Positions 63,076 to 64,000 of a stretch of DNA of 64,000 bases are shown piece after piece. Position 1 is the first letter of the stretch. Each line of letters begins with the position of its first letter. The DNA is taken from contig JANYHM010000040.1 in NCBI GenBank assembly GCA_025359065.1, positions 62,001 to 126,000 of the forward strand, read 5' to 3'. The stretch comes from Synechococcales cyanobacterium GL140_1_metabinner_5_sub (lineage in GTDB: Bacteria; Cyanobacteriota; Cyanobacteriia; Cyanobacteriales; Chamaesiphonaceae). The notes under the pieces are model-generated. The model was given only the letters and a program-made list of their open reading frames with translations, was not told the origin of the DNA and did not search any database. A program made the translations under genes and the position numbers.

Positions 63076-64000
63076 ATGCTACTTTCCTTACATATCAGCA
63101 ACTTCGCCCTGATCGACGAACTCACCATTGACTTCGCCCGAGGACTGAACGTGCTGACCGGCGAAACCGGCGCAGGTAAATCGATTATTTTAGATGCGAT
63201 CGATGCCCTGTTAGGCGGCACCGTTAGCGCCCGCTTAGTCAGAAGTGGCACCAGTCGTGCCATTGTCCAAGGCACTTTTAAATCGCCGCTGCACTTAGTG
63301 GACTGGCTGCAAGCCAACGAAATCATCGTCGCTGAGAATTTGATTTGTACCCGCGAAATCAGTCGTACTGGTGGCACCATTCGATCGAAGCTGCGAGTCA
63401 ATGGCACCGTGGTCAGCAAACAAATTTTAAATGAACTGCGTGAGCACCTGGTAGAAATCACTGGCCAAGGCCAAACTAGCCAAATTACCGCCGCTCATCA
63501 ACAGCGCCAGTTACTAGATGCCTATGGGAGCTTAGAGGCCGATCGACTGCAAGTTAACCAGCACTTTCAGGCTTGGCAGCAGGCTGAAAAAAATTTGACC
63601 CAACGCCAGCAGCAGCAAGCAGATCATGCTTTCCGGTTAGAAACCCTGCGGATGGAGGTGCAAGAACTAGAATCTGCTGCTTTAGAAGCCCCCGATGAAC
63701 TTATTGCCCTAGACCAAGAGCATCAGACATTGAACCACGTAGTAGACCTGCAACAGCAGAGCTATCAAATATATCAGCTCTTATACCAAAACGACCTGGG
63801 TGAATCTGCTGCCGCTGACCTGCTGAGCAAAGCCGAAAACCTACTGGTGGGCTGTGTGGATATTGATCCCAAATTGCAGCCGCTGTTGGATGTGGTCAGC
63901 GATAGCCTGACTCAAATTATCGATGTGGGACGCAGAATTAACAGCTATGGCGATCGATTAGAAGCCGATCCCCAGCGCCTCGAAGAAATTGAAGATCGGA
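63076..64000 (+). CDS. recN: DNA repair protein RecN, 3' part beyond the window
   Basis: An SMC-like ATPase for double-strand break repair. The visible 308 codons begin MLLSLHISNFALIDELTI with Walker A LTGETGAGKSIILDAI near residue 28, VSARLVRSGTSRAIVQG and LVEITGQGQTS (RecN usually has GQHE/H here). A coiled coil rich in Gln, Glu and Leu starts near residue 150. The C-terminal ATPase half lies outside the window. Confidence 0.95.
   Translation, partial: MLLSLHISNFALIDELTIDFARGLNVLTGETGAGKSIILDAIDALLGGTVSARLVRSGTSRAIVQGTFKSPLHLVDWLQANEIIVAENLICTREISRTGGTIRSKLRVNGTVVSKQILNELREHLVEITGQGQTSQITAAHQQRQLLDAYGSLEADRLQVNQHFQAWQQAEKNLTQRQQQQADHAFRLETLRMEVQELESAALEAPDELIALDQEHQTLNHVVDLQQQSYQIYQLLYQNDLGESAAADLLSKAENLLVGCVDIDPKLQPLLDVVSDSLTQIIDVGRRINSYGDRLEADPQRLEEIEDR

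Overview
The window is chromosomal DNA from a cyanobacterium. The evidence is gene content: a PetL-like cytochrome b6f subunit, Psb32, CGLD27/Ycf36, an apocarotenoid oxygenase, a solanesyl diphosphate synthase, AMIN-domain cell-wall proteins, the short cyanobacterial type of SSB, DUF4912 and DUF5340 proteins. The HIP1-type octamer GCGATCGC and its GATCGATC relatives are also scattered throughout. I cannot name the species from sequence alone. No rRNA, tRNA or CRISPR array was seen.

Layout. 1-9.7 kb holds replication and information genes: dnaX, an RRM protein, ssb, a pentapeptide-repeat protein and dnaG. 7.9-10.9 kb carries a PP2C phosphatase and an FHA-kinase in tandem, both with zinc ribbons. 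An RNA-like intergenic region ending in a strong terminator precedes nrdR. 11.8-13.6 kb is a two-gene ATPase/TOPRIM-like cassette that may be a defence module. 13.8-32.6 kb is mostly housekeeping: gatB, HAD phosphatase, a Gdx-type SMR exporter, ilvC, lipA, gpsA, CGLD27, a Na+/H+ antiporter, AMIN/amiC/murI, sds, two transporters and the carotenoid oxygenase. It is interrupted by a PIN toxin/antitoxin pair and a frameshifted TPR remnant.

32.6-37.8 kb is an accessory region. It has two copies of a 125-bp MITE-like element, a kinase-FGE protein whose 3' end has the mutation pattern of a diversity-generating retroelement (DGR) variable region, a wrecked MNT-HEPN module, orphan antitoxin-like genes, an IS200/IS605-like end remnant and an Rpn-family nuclease. 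37.8-55.6 kb returns to core genes: nitrilase, petL, psb32, DUF4912, a site-2-protease-like protein without its zinc motif, MBL, ParA, a DUF4114-vanadium haloperoxidase, NYN/OST-HTH, lpdA, trpC, an aminotransferase, metK, and a trypsin-TPR protein. tgt follows, converging on the trypsin-TPR gene. 57-62.8 kb is a toxin-antitoxin and NACHT-WD40 island, and recN runs off the right edge.

The most interesting observation is the DGR-type variable region at about 34.88-35.01 kb. Neither a reverse transcriptase nor a template repeat lies in the window, so it would be a remote target diversified in trans. The second is the NACHT-WD40 gene, which has absorbed a GC-rich dispersed repeat in frame and carries nearly identical 120-bp WD40 units.
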